From positions 165,220 through 229,219 of the forward strand of contig NZ_KE386972.1 in NCBI RefSeq assembly GCF_000429845.1: a stretch of DNA of 64,000 nucleotides. Reading direction: 5' to 3'. The translations under genes were made by a program, and so were the position numbers. This DNA comes from Comamonas composti DSM 21721. GTDB taxonomy: Bacteria; Pseudomonadota; Gammaproteobacteria; Burkholderiales; Burkholderiaceae_C. Below are positions 35,657 through 44,039 of this stretch, piece by piece (position 1 is the first letter of the stretch; every line of letters starts with the position of its first letter). The notes under the pieces are model-generated. The model ran no database searches, was not told the DNA's origin, and saw only the letters and a program-made list of their open reading frames with translations.

Positions 35657-37291
35657 ATGAAGATTTCCCGTCGCTCGGCCCTGGCGGCTGCGGTCCTGGC
35701 AGCCTGGCTGAACCAAGGCAGCGCTCTCGCCCAAAGCGCGCTGCAAAAGCAGCCGGATACGCTGGTCTATCTGCACTCCATAGAGCCCAAGTCGCTCTAC
35801 CAATGGTGGACCCAGGCCGCCTATCCCAAGCGCCAGATCCTCGACAGCCTGGTCTATCTGGACAGCCAGCTCAAGCTCCACCCCTGGCTGGCCAGGAGCT
35901 GGAGCCAGAAGGGCAAGGTCTGGACCTTCGAGCTGCGCGATGACGTGGTCTTCAGCGACGGCAGCAAGCTCGATGCGGCCACCGTGGTCAAGAACGTGGA
36001 GTTCTGGAAAAAGCTCACCACCTCGGTGCCCGACTCCTTCATCGAAGGCGCCAGGGCCGTGGGCCCGCACACCGTGGAAGTCCACACCAGCATTGCCCAG
36101 CCCTATCTGGCGCAGCTGCTCACCAGCGCCTCGTTCGGCGTGAGTTCGGCCCCCTCGCTGGACCGCGATCTCAAGGAACTGGGCGAGCGGCCCATAGGCA
36201 GCGGCCCCTTCGTCCTCAAGGAGTGGAAGCGTGGCGAGGAGTTCGTCTTCGAGCGCAACGACGCCTACCGCTGGGGTCCCGGGGGCACGCATGGCGGGCC
36301 GGCCCATCTCAAGACCGTGCACTGGCGCTTTGTGCCCGACGCCAATGCGCGCTGGCTGGCGCTGGAAAAAGGCGAGGCCGATGTGATCTACGACCCGCCA
36401 GCGGTCAAATGGAAGCAGGCCCAGGCCAGGTACGCCACCTCGCAGCAGTTCGCGCCGGGGCGCGCGCAATCGCTGTCCTTCAACGTGGAGCAGGGCATCT
36501 TCACCGACCAGCGCGTGCGCCAGGCCTTTGCCTATGCAAGCAACCGCCAGCAGATCGTGAGCAGCGTGTTCCGGGGCGCCACGCCCTATGAGGGCAATGG
36601 CGCCCTGTCCCGGACCACGCAGGACTATCTGAATCTCGACGACCAGTACCCCCACGATCTGAACAAGGCGATTGCCCTGCTCAAGGCAGCGGGCTATGAC
36701 CAGGTCAATGCCCAGGGCTACCGCGTGAACAAGGAAGGGCGGCTGCTCCAGGCCGTGCTGCCGCTCTACCCCACGGTCATCAATGCCGAGGGCGTGATCG
36801 CCGCGCAGGCGCTGCAGGCCGAGGTCAAGAAGGCCGGCTTCAAGCTGGACACCAGCATGCTCACGCAGACCGAGCTGGCTGCAGGCCGCTACACCAAGGC
36901 CGACGAGTACGACATCTACAACGGCTACTGGACCTGGTATGCGCCCACGGTGCTGTCCATCAACTACCGCCCGGCCGGCGACAACAGCAGCACGGCCTCG
37001 ATCTACGGGCGCCAGCAGATCAACCAGTTCGCCGCCGACAAGGGCCGGCCCAACATCCACAACCGCGTGCGCTCGCAGGACCAGAAGCTGCAGGACGCCA
37101 TCATCGCGGCCCACGAAACCGCCGACCCCGCCGCCCGCCAGGCCCGGTTTGCGCAGATCCAGCGCCAGATCAGCGACCAGGCCCTGGCCGTGGGCTTTTA
37201 TGCATCGGCCTACAACATCGTGCAGCAAAAGTACCTCCAAGGCCTGCTGCACAACACGGATGCGCCCTGGTTTTATGAGGTGAGGAAATGA
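35657..37291 (+). CDS. ABC transporter substrate-binding protein (SBP_bac_5, peptide/nickel type)
   Basis: A 544-residue periplasmic protein. The start is MKISRRSALAAAV; the leader has an S-R-R-x-x-L stretch that is Tat-like, followed by a hydrophobic run and SALAQ cleavage. The mature protein is a standard family 5 binding protein (KGKVWTFELRDDVVFSDGSK; RPIGSGPFVLKEWKRGEEFV; VRQAFAYASNRQQIV). Such proteins bind peptides, opines, metals or sulfur-containing organics. The two oxidoreductases at the end of the operon argue against plain peptides. A family A repeat separates it from its permease. Confidence 0.88.
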   Translation: MKISRRSALAAAVLAAWLNQGSALAQSALQKQPDTLVYLHSIEPKSLYQWWTQAAYPKRQILDSLVYLDSQLKLHPWLARSWSQKGKVWTFELRDDVVFSDGSKLDAATVVKNVEFWKKLTTSVPDSFIEGARAVGPHTVEVHTSIAQPYLAQLLTSASFGVSSAPSLDRDLKELGERPIGSGPFVLKEWKRGEEFVFERNDAYRWGPGGTHGGPAHLKTVHWRFVPDANARWLALEKGEADVIYDPPAVKWKQAQARYATSQQFAPGRAQSLSFNVEQGIFTDQRVRQAFAYASNRQQIVSSVFRGATPYEGNGALSRTTQDYLNLDDQYPHDLNKAIALLKAAGYDQVNAQGYRVNKEGRLLQAVLPLYPTVINAEGVIAAQALQAEVKKAGFKLDTSMLTQTELAAGRYTKADEYDIYNGYWTWYAPTVLSINYRPAGDNSSTASIYGRQQINQFAADKGRPNIHNRVRSQDQKLQDAIIAAHETADPAARQARFAQIQRQISDQALAVGFYASAYNIVQQKYLQGLLHNTDAPWFYEVRK

Positions 37292-37293
37292 GA

Positions 37294-37396
37294 CACCCCC
37301 TGAGTCGCTTCGCGCCTTCCCCCTCTCTCTTCGGGAGGGGGACGACAGCCTCGCCAACCTGGGGGACAGGACGGCCCTTGCTCGCTGTCCCCCGCC
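37294..37396 (+). repeat. Repeat family A, copy 6, inside the ABC operon
   Basis: CACCCCCTGAGTCGCTTCGC, hairpin CCCCCTCTCTCTTCGGGAGGGGG, and tail CGGCCCTTGCTCGCTGTCCCC. It begins two bases after the binding-protein stop and fills most of the 166-bp gap before the permease, so it may set expression of the binding protein above that of the membrane genes. Confidence 0.75.
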
Positions 37397-37457
37397 TTTG
37401 CGCCGCGCCAGTTTCATGGGCCACGGGCAACGCTCGGCCTCCTGGAGAACTAGAGCC

Positions 37458-38468
37458 ATGAGCACCTTCGCCTCCTTGCCTGCGCAGCTCCCACCCCCCT
37501 ACTCCACAGCCATACCAAGCCCAGGCCTTGCCCGCGTGAAAAAGCTGCTGAGCCGGCTCGCCCAGGCCCTGGCCATGCTGTGGGTCACGGTCACGCTGCT
37601 GTTTCTGGCCCAGATGATTCTGCCGGGCGATCGGGCCACGATCTACCTCAACGTCTATGAAGGCCAGAGCGTGGCGCGCACGCCCGAGGAGCTGGCTCCG
37701 ATCAACCAGGAGTTCGGCTTCGACCGCCCCTGGTGGCAGCAGTACGCCAGCTATCTGGGCGGGCTGCTGCAGGGCGATATGGGCATTGCGCTGCAGTCGC
37801 GCCGCAGCGTGACCGAGATGATTGGCGAGCAGATCGGCGCCACCACCGAGCTGGCGCTGCTGGCCATCGTGCTCGCCTGGGTGTTCTCCGTGAGCTGGGT
37901 GCTGGCCACGGCGGGCCGCAGGCGCTGGCTGGCGCGCCTGGGTCCGGCGCTGGAGTCGCTGTTCGCGGGCATGCCCTATTACTGGCTGGGCCTGATCTTG
38001 CTGCTGGTCTTTGCCGTGGAGCTGGACTGGGTGCCCGTGGTCAGCGGCTCGGGCCTCAGCGGGCTGTGGCTGCCCGCACTGACGCTGGCGCTGCCGCTGT
38101 CGGGCTTTCTGGGCCAGGCCATGCGCACCGAGTACGAGCGCGCGCTGCGCCAGCCCCATGTGCTGTCCTCGCGCGCCCGGGGCACGGCCGAGCTCAGGGT
38201 GCGCATCGTCCATGCCCTGCGCCCGGCGCTGATCCCGGGGATCACGCTCTCGGGCTGGGCCCTGGGCACCCTGGTCTCGGGCGCAGTCATCGTGGAGAAC
38301 GTGTTCTCCCGCCCCGGCCTGGGCGCCCTGCTGGTCAGTGCCGTGGAGCTCAAGGAGTTCGAGCTGATCTCCGGGGTGATCCTCATCGTGAGCCTGGTCT
38401 ATGTGCTGCTGACCTTTGCAACGGACTGGCTCTATGGCGTGGTGGACAGGCGATGTGCACGGCCCTGA
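37458..38468 (+). CDS. ABC transporter permease (DppB family)
   Basis: A 336-residue inner-membrane protein. The start is the ATG of MSTFASLPAQL, preceded by CTGGAGAAC; the 20-residue upstream extension is inside repeat-derived sequence. It has about six helices, the DppB N-terminal helix (LAMLWVTVTLLFLAQMILPG), GFDRPWWQQYASYLGGLLQG and the cytoplasmic EAA loop (AMRTEYERALRQPHVLSSRARG). It pairs with the DppC-type subunit next. Its stop TGA lies in the CCCTGAG of a truncated family A repeat. Confidence 0.9.
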   Translation: MSTFASLPAQLPPPYSTAIPSPGLARVKKLLSRLAQALAMLWVTVTLLFLAQMILPGDRATIYLNVYEGQSVARTPEELAPINQEFGFDRPWWQQYASYLGGLLQGDMGIALQSRRSVTEMIGEQIGATTELALLAIVLAWVFSVSWVLATAGRRRWLARLGPALESLFAGMPYYWLGLILLLVFAVELDWVPVVSGSGLSGLWLPALTLALPLSGFLGQAMRTEYERALRQPHVLSSRARGTAELRVRIVHALRPALIPGITLSGWALGTLVSGAVIVENVFSRPGLGALLVSAVELKEFELISGVILIVSLVYVLLTFATDWLYGVVDRRCARP

Positions 38469-38491
38469 GCCGCGTTGCGCCTTCCCCCTGG
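38463..38491 (+). repeat. Repeat family A, truncated copy 7, overlapping a stop codon
   Basis: CCCTGAGCCGCGTTGCGCCTTCCCCCTGG, without the downstream half. The TGA at 38466-38468 ends the DppB-type gene. The rest of the 122-bp gap shows nothing recognisable. Confidence 0.6.
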
Positions 38492-38590
38492 TTTTGCGCC
38501 CTTGCCCCTACGGGCAGCGGGCTGGGGTGAGGGCCTGATCGCCCATCACGCTGCGGCTTGCGCCCGCTGCACACACCACGCATCACTGCC

Positions 38591-39460
38591 ATGAACATCA
38601 CAAGACCTCTCACCTCTGAACATTCCCCTGGCTCACGGCTGCTGCGCGAAGCCAGGCACCTGCCGCCGCTGGCCTGGTTGAGCCTGGCCGTGATCGTGCT
38701 CACCGCCTGGGCCAGCATCGCCCCGGCCACGCTGGTACGCCATTCGCCGTTGGAGACCGATCTGCTCAACACGCTGGCGCCGTTCTCGGCCAGCCACTGG
38801 CTGGGCACGGACGAGATCGGCCGCGATCTCTACACACGCCTGGTCCATGGCGCACGCGAGTCGTTTCTGATCGGCCTGCTGGCCATGGCGATTGCGCTGG
38901 CACTGGCCCTGCCGCTGGGCTTTGCAGCGGCGCTCACGCCGCCCTGGCTGCGCGCGCTCATGGACCGGCTGATCGAAATCCTGCTGAGCTTTCCCACGCT
39001 GCTGCTGGCCCTGCTGCTGGTCAGCCTGCTGGGGCAAAGCCCGCTCAACGTGGCCATCGCCGTGGGTCTGGGATCGGCCCCCGGCTATGCGCGCCTGGTG
39101 CGCGGCCAGACCCTGCTGGTGCGCAGCAGCGCCTATGTGGAGGCCGCCGTGGCGCTCGGCCATTCGCATGCGCGCGTGCTGCTGCAGCATGTGGTGCCCA
39201 ATGCCATACGGCCCCTGATTCCCGTGACCGGGCTGGGCGTGGGCAAGGCCATCGTCTGGTCGTCCAGCCTGTCGTTCCTGGGCCTGGGCGTGCGCCCGCC
39301 ATCCTCGGAATGGGGCGCTTTGCTGGCCGCCGGCAAGGCCCAGCTGCTGGAGGCGCCCTGGCTGATGATCGTGCCCGGCACGGCCGTGGTGCTGGTGGCC
39401 CTGAGCTTTTCCACCTTGTTCAGCCATGTCCAGGCACGTGCCGAAGGGAGCCAGCCATGA
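38591..39460 (+). CDS. ABC transporter permease (DppC family)
   Basis: A 289-residue inner-membrane protein starting at MNITRPLTSEHS. It has the DppC features: one N-terminal helix, the periplasmic SHWLGTDEIGRDLYTRLVHGAR motif (shown here by residues from about 77), and the EAA loop (SAYVEAAVALGHSHARVLLQ) followed by HVVPNAIRPLIPV. It forms the pore with the DppB-type subunit. The stop overlaps the ATPase start (ATGA). Confidence 0.9.
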   Translation: MNITRPLTSEHSPGSRLLREARHLPPLAWLSLAVIVLTAWASIAPATLVRHSPLETDLLNTLAPFSASHWLGTDEIGRDLYTRLVHGARESFLIGLLAMAIALALALPLGFAAALTPPWLRALMDRLIEILLSFPTLLLALLLVSLLGQSPLNVAIAVGLGSAPGYARLVRGQTLLVRSSAYVEAAVALGHSHARVLLQHVVPNAIRPLIPVTGLGVGKAIVWSSSLSFLGLGVRPPSSEWGALLAAGKAQLLEAPWLMIVPGTAVVLVALSFSTLFSHVQARAEGSQP

Positions 39461-41136
39461 GCCATGCCGACAACGCACTGCTGCTGGATGTGCAAAACCT
39501 GCAGGTGGGCTTTGAGACGCCCCGGGGCTTCAAGCCCGTGGTCAGGGGCTTTGACCTGCAGTTGCGCCGGGGCCAGACCCTGGCCATCGTGGGCGAATCC
39601 GGCTCGGGCAAGACCGTGGCCACGCGCGCCCTGCTGGGGCTGGCCGGTGACGATGCGGTCATTCAGGCCGATGTGCTGCGCTTTGACGGCCGCTCGCTGC
39701 TAGGCGCCGGTGCGCGCGATCTGCGGGCGCTGCGCGGCGCCCAGATCGGCTATGTGCTGCAGGATGCGCTGGTCTCGCTGGACCCGCTGCGGCCCGTGGG
39801 CCGCGAGATTGCCGAAGCCCTGCTGGCCCATGCGCGGCCCGGCGTGCCCCGCACCGCCGCACACACGGCCACGCGCACCGTGGAGCTGCTGGCCGAGGTC
39901 GGCGTGCCCCAGCCCGAAGTACGCCGGCACCAGTATCCGGGCGAGCTCTCGGGCGGCCTGCGTCAGCGCGCGCTGATCGCCACGGCCCTGGCCCAGAGCC
40001 CGCCGCTCATCATTGCCGACGAGCCCACGACGGCGCTGGACGTGCTGGTCCAGGCCCAGGTGCTGCAAGTGCTGGAGCAGCTGATACGGGGCGGCACCAG
40101 CCTGATCCTCATCAGCCACGACCTGTCCGTGGTCGCGCGCCTGGCCGACCACATCCTCGTGATGAAGAACGGCCAGGTGCTGGAGTCCGGCCCTGCGGTC
40201 CAGGTGCTGGGCCGCCCGCAACATCCGTATACGCGGGCGCTGATCAAGGCCATCCCGGGCGCGGATACGCGCGGCCAGCGGCTCAGCGACCTGCCGGCAC
40301 CGGCGATTGCGGCAGCTCCGGCCACAGCGCTCACCCCGGACAGCGGCGAGCCCCCGGTGCTGCTCGAAGCCGTGGCGCTGAACAAGGCCTTCAAGGCGCC
40401 CGATGGACAGCCCTTGCATGCGCTGCGCCAGGTCTCGCTGCAGCTGCGCCGCGGCGAGGTGCTGGGCATCGTCGGTGCATCGGGTTCGGGCAAGAGCACG
40501 GTGGCGCGCGTGCTGCTGGGGCTCACGCCCGTGGACAGCGGCCAGGTGCTGTTCCATGGCCGGCAATGGCTGAACGGCGATGCCCGGGAGCAGCGGCGCG
40601 TGCGCGGCAAGATCGCCATGGTCTACCAGGACCCGTACAGCTCCTTCGATCCGCGCTGGACCGTGGCGCGCATTCTGCGCGACGTGCTCGCGCTGCATGG
40701 CGACGGCCAGCCCGTGCAGCGCAGCGATGTCATCCGCCTGCTGCGCACCGTGGGGCTGGATGCCCTGCATGCCGATGCCTATCCGCTGCAGCTCTCCGGC
40801 GGCCAGCGCCAGCGCGTGGCCATTGCCCGCGCGCTGGCCGTGAAGCCCGAGGTGCTGATCCTCGACGAAGCCGTCTCGGCGCTGGACGTGAGCATCCAGG
40901 CCCAGATCCTGGACCTGCTGGCCGATCTGCGCACACGCCTGAACCTGTCCATCCTGTTCATCTCGCACGACCTGGGCGTGATCCACCACATCGCCGACCG
41001 CGTGCTGGTCATGCACAACGGCGAAATCGTGGAAGGCGGCAGCGCCCATTCCGTGTTCACCACCCCCCGCCACCCCTATACCCGCGCACTTCTCGCAGCC
41101 CTGCCCCGGCTTGAGCCCCGGCAGTTGGCCGCATGA
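39457..41136 (+). CDS. Fused dual ABC ATPase (DppD-DppF type)
   Basis: A 559-residue cytoplasmic protein with two complete ABC domains in one chain, where peptide importers usually have two separate ATPases. First domain: Walker A GESGSGKT, signature LSGGLRQRALIA, Walker B LIIADEPTTALD. Second domain: Walker A GASGSGKS, signature LSGGQRQRVAIA, Walker B LILDEAVSALD. Each ends with an oligopeptide-type C-terminal extension (RPQHPYTRALIKAIPG and TPRHPYTRALLAALP). The start ATG overlaps the previous stop. Confidence 0.94.
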   Translation: MSHADNALLLDVQNLQVGFETPRGFKPVVRGFDLQLRRGQTLAIVGESGSGKTVATRALLGLAGDDAVIQADVLRFDGRSLLGAGARDLRALRGAQIGYVLQDALVSLDPLRPVGREIAEALLAHARPGVPRTAAHTATRTVELLAEVGVPQPEVRRHQYPGELSGGLRQRALIATALAQSPPLIIADEPTTALDVLVQAQVLQVLEQLIRGGTSLILISHDLSVVARLADHILVMKNGQVLESGPAVQVLGRPQHPYTRALIKAIPGADTRGQRLSDLPAPAIAAAPATALTPDSGEPPVLLEAVALNKAFKAPDGQPLHALRQVSLQLRRGEVLGIVGASGSGKSTVARVLLGLTPVDSGQVLFHGRQWLNGDAREQRRVRGKIAMVYQDPYSSFDPRWTVARILRDVLALHGDGQPVQRSDVIRLLRTVGLDALHADAYPLQLSGGQRQRVAIARALAVKPEVLILDEAVSALDVSIQAQILDLLADLRTRLNLSILFISHDLGVIHHIADRVLVMHNGEIVEGGSAHSVFTTPRHPYTRALLAALPRLEPRQLAA

Positions 41137-41164
41137 CAAAACCACCACAGGAAAGAGCATCCGC

Positions 41165-42421
41165 ATGACATACGACGCACACATCGAAGACGGCTGGGGC
41201 GAGGGCCCATCGGCCCGCTACGCCGCCCTGGCCAGCCGCTTTCGCGGCATTTTCGACGACATCCGCGCCAGCGCCGCCGAGCGCGAAGTGCAGCGCATAC
41301 TGCCGCACGACCAGGTACGCGCGCTGGCCCGGGCCGGCTTCACGGCGCTGCGCGTGCCCGAGGAAGACGGCGGCAGCGGCGCCACCTTGCCCGAGCTATT
41401 TGCCTTGCTGGTCGAGCTGGGCGAGGCCGACTCCAACGTGGCCCAGGCCCTGCGCTCGCATCTGGGCTTTGTGGAGCAGGTGCTCAATGCCAGCCCCAGT
41501 GCCTGGCGCAAGAGCTGGCTGCAGCGCCTGGCACTGGGCACCCTGGTCGGCCCGGGCCGCAGCGAAAGCGGCGAGGTCACCCAGGGCAAGCGCGCCACGC
41601 GGCTGCTGCAGCAGGACGGGCGCTGGATTCTGCGCGGCACCAAGTTCTACTCCACAGGTGCGCTGTATGCGGACTGGATCGACGTGGGCGCCACCGGTGC
41701 CGACGGCACCGACTACGTGGCCCTGGTCCAGCGCCATGCGCCCGGCGTGGAGCCGCTGGACGACTGGAACGGCTTCGGCCAGCGCCTGACCTCCAGCGGC
41801 ACCACGCACTACCGCGACGTGGAGGTGGACCCGGCCCAGATCCGGCTGGACGGCGAGCGCTTTGCCTACTACCAGTCCTTCTACCAGCTCGTGCACCTGG
41901 CCAATGCCGCCGGCATTGCGCGCGCCATCAGCCGCGAGACGGCCCTGGCCGTGCGCGAGCGCACGCGCAGCTTCAGCAACGGCAATGCAGACCTGGTGCG
42001 CCATGACCCCCAGGTGCTGGAAGTCGTGGGCCAGCTGCGCGCTGCTGCCTACAGCAGCGGCGCCATCGTGCAGCACAATGCGCGCGCCGTGGAGCGCGTG
42101 TGGCAGGCCGCACAACAGGGCGACGCCGCCGCGCTGGAGCAGGCGCGCGCCACGGCCGACCTGGAAATCGCCCAGGCCCAGCACATCGTCTTCGAGCTGG
42201 TGCTCAACGCCTCCACCCAGCTGTTCGATGCGCTGGGCGCCTCCTCCACCCTGGTGCCGCTGGCCCTGGACCGCTTCTGGCGCAATGTGCGCACGCTGGC
42301 CACGCACAATCCGCGCATTTACAAGACGCGCATTGCGGGCGACTTTGCGGTCAACGGCACGCCCGCGCCCGACCAATGGGGTATTGGCGTGGTGCGCCCG
42401 GCGCTCAAGGCCGCAGCCTGA
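41165..42421 (+). CDS. Acyl-CoA dehydrogenase-fold flavoprotein (SfnB/DszC-like)
   Basis: A 418-residue cytoplasmic protein. It has the acyl-CoA dehydrogenase fold: N-terminal helical domain (VRALARAGFTALRVPEEDGG), the middle beta domain (GPGRSESGEVTQGKRATRLL; GTKFYSTGALYADWIDVG) and a C-terminal helical bundle. The combination resembles SfnB and DszC, which use reduced flavin and oxygen on sulfur compounds rather than dehydrogenating acyl-CoA. The catalytic Glu of true acyl-CoA dehydrogenases was not located. The neighbouring ABC importer and NtaA/DszA-type enzyme support organosulfur use (inference). The start ATG is 29 bp after the ATPase gene. Confidence 0.8.
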   Translation: MTYDAHIEDGWGEGPSARYAALASRFRGIFDDIRASAAEREVQRILPHDQVRALARAGFTALRVPEEDGGSGATLPELFALLVELGEADSNVAQALRSHLGFVEQVLNASPSAWRKSWLQRLALGTLVGPGRSESGEVTQGKRATRLLQQDGRWILRGTKFYSTGALYADWIDVGATGADGTDYVALVQRHAPGVEPLDDWNGFGQRLTSSGTTHYRDVEVDPAQIRLDGERFAYYQSFYQLVHLANAAGIARAISRETALAVRERTRSFSNGNADLVRHDPQVLEVVGQLRAAAYSSGAIVQHNARAVERVWQAAQQGDAAALEQARATADLEIAQAQHIVFELVLNASTQLFDALGASSTLVPLALDRFWRNVRTLATHNPRIYKTRIAGDFAVNGTPAPDQWGIGVVRPALKAAA

Positions 42422-42432
42422 ACGGGGAAGAC

Positions 42433-43812
42433 ATGTACGACAAACAGCCCTGGATCCTCAACGGCTTTGCGATGAACGTGCCCGGCCATATCAGCGCCGG
42501 CCTGTGGCGTCATCCGGCCGACCATTCCCACCGCCATACCGAGCTCGAGCACTGGATAGCGCTGGCGCGCCTGCTCGAAGACGGCGGCTTTGATGCCATG
42601 TTTCTGGCCGATGTACTGGGGCCGGTTGACGTCTACCAGGGCCGGCCGGATGCCGCCTTGCGCAACGGCGTGCAGACTCCCGTGGACGACCCCATGCTGC
42701 TGGTCTCGGCCATGGCCGCAGCCACGCGGCATCTGGGCTTCGGGGTCACGGTGTCCACCACCTACGAGCAGCCCTATCTGCTGGCGCGCAAGTTCACCAC
42801 GCTCGACCATCTGACGCGGGGACGCATCGCCTGGAACGTGGTCACCTCGGCCCTGGACTCGGCCGCACGCAATCTGGGGCTGGAGCAGGCCATAGACCAT
42901 GACGAGCGCTACGAGATCGCCCAGGAGTTTCTGGAGGTCGGCTACAAGCTCTGGGAAGGCTCATGGGAGGACAACGCCCTGGTGCGCGACCGCGAACGCG
43001 GCATCTATGTGGACGCCAGCAAGGTCCACCCCATACGTCACCAGGGCAAGTACTTTCGCGTGCATGACGCCCATCTGAGCCAGCCCAGCGTGCAGCGCAC
43101 GCCCGTGCTGTTCCAGGCCGGCTCGTCCACGCGCGGGCGGGCGTTTGCGGCCAGCAATGCCGAGGTGGTGTTTCTGGGCGGGGCCACGGCCGCCGACATC
43201 CGCCGCAGCATCGATCAGACCCGCGCACAGGCCCTGGCGCTGGGGCGCGCGCCCGAGGCCATGCGCTTCATCTCGGGCGTGACCGTGATCACGGCGGCCA
43301 CCGACGCCGAGGCCGAAGCCAAGCACCGCGAGTACCTGGAGGCCGCCGACCTCGAAGCCGCGCTGGTGCTGTTCTCCTGCTGGACCGGCATCGACTGGTC
43401 ACAGTACCCGCTGGACCATCCGCTGGAATACATAGAGACCAATGCCATACGCTCGGCCCTGGCCAACTTCACGCGCATCGATGCGCAAAAACGCTGGACG
43501 CTGGGCGAGATTGCTCGCTATATCTGCGTGGGCGGCCTGCACCCGGTGTTCGTGGGCGGGCCGACCAAGGTCGCGGATGCGCTGGAGGCCTATGCCGAGG
43601 CCGCAGGCGTGGACGGCTTCAACGTGGCCTATGCGGTCAGCCCCGGCAGCTTCGAGGACTTTGCGCGCCACCTCTCACCCGAGCTGCGCCGCCGAGGCCG
43701 CATACGCAAGCGCCCCGAGCAGGCGCAAACCTTGAGAGAGCGTCTGCAGGGCCCGGGCCAGCGCCGGCTGCGCAGTGATCATCCAGGAGCAGGGTATCGA
43801 TACACCCCCTGA
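42433..43812 (+). CDS. LLM-class flavin monooxygenase (NtaA/SnaA/DszA family)
   Basis: A 459-residue FMN-dependent enzyme that should use FMNH2 and O2. Family blocks: LNGFAMNVPGHISAGLWRHP, LADVLGPVDVYQGRPDAALR, and the diagnostic TTLDHLTRGRIAWNVVTS (about residues 120-137), then VLFQAGSSTRGRAFAASNAE. Characterised relatives attack nitrilotriacetate (NtaA), sulfones (DszA) and streptogramin (SnaA); the exact substrate is open. No flavin reductase gene is in the operon, so reduced flavin must come from elsewhere. The stop TGA is provided by a family A repeat. Confidence 0.87.
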   Translation: MYDKQPWILNGFAMNVPGHISAGLWRHPADHSHRHTELEHWIALARLLEDGGFDAMFLADVLGPVDVYQGRPDAALRNGVQTPVDDPMLLVSAMAAATRHLGFGVTVSTTYEQPYLLARKFTTLDHLTRGRIAWNVVTSALDSAARNLGLEQAIDHDERYEIAQEFLEVGYKLWEGSWEDNALVRDRERGIYVDASKVHPIRHQGKYFRVHDAHLSQPSVQRTPVLFQAGSSTRGRAFAASNAEVVFLGGATAADIRRSIDQTRAQALALGRAPEAMRFISGVTVITAATDAEAEAKHREYLEAADLEAALVLFSCWTGIDWSQYPLDHPLEYIETNAIRSALANFTRIDAQKRWTLGEIARYICVGGLHPVFVGGPTKVADALEAYAEAAGVDGFNVAYAVSPGSFEDFARHLSPELRRRGRIRKRPEQAQTLRERLQGPGQRRLRSDHPGAGYRYTP

Positions 43813-43903
43813 GCGGCTGCGCCGCTTCCCCCTCTCTCTTCGGGAGGGGGACGACGTCCTCGCTGACCTGGGGTACAAGGCGGCTCTTGCTCGAAGCCCT
43901 TGT
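43804..43903 (+). repeat. Repeat family A, copy 8, overlapping a stop codon
   Basis: ACCCCCTGAGCGGCTGCGCC, hairpin CCCCCTCTCTCTTCGGGAGGGGG, and tail GGCGGCTCTTGCTCGAAGCCC. The TGA at 43810-43812 ends the monooxygenase gene, whose last residues are encoded by the repeat's leading bases. The hairpin is identical to that of copy 6. Confidence 0.75.
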
Positions 43904-43949
43904 CTTGGGGCGCGCCGGCTGCAAGCGCCGCGAGGGGAGGATATTCAAA

Positions 43950-44036
43950 ACAGGAGCGGCTACCGCTTGGTTACCAACGATTTCAGATGCAGAACCATCT
44001 GAAATCCTTATGTAGCAAGCGCTAACAGCTCCTTTT
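43950..44036. repeat. Repeat family B, copy 7, between convergent genes
   Basis: Arms GAGCGGCTACCGCTT (43954-43968) and AAGCGCTAACAGCTCC (44017-44032), with an inner ATTTCAGAT / ATCTGAAAT stem, followed by TTTTTC. It lies just before the end of uvrA (44040) and after the monooxygenase gene, in tail-to-tail arrangement. Confidence 0.7.
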
Positions 44037-44039
44037 TCA

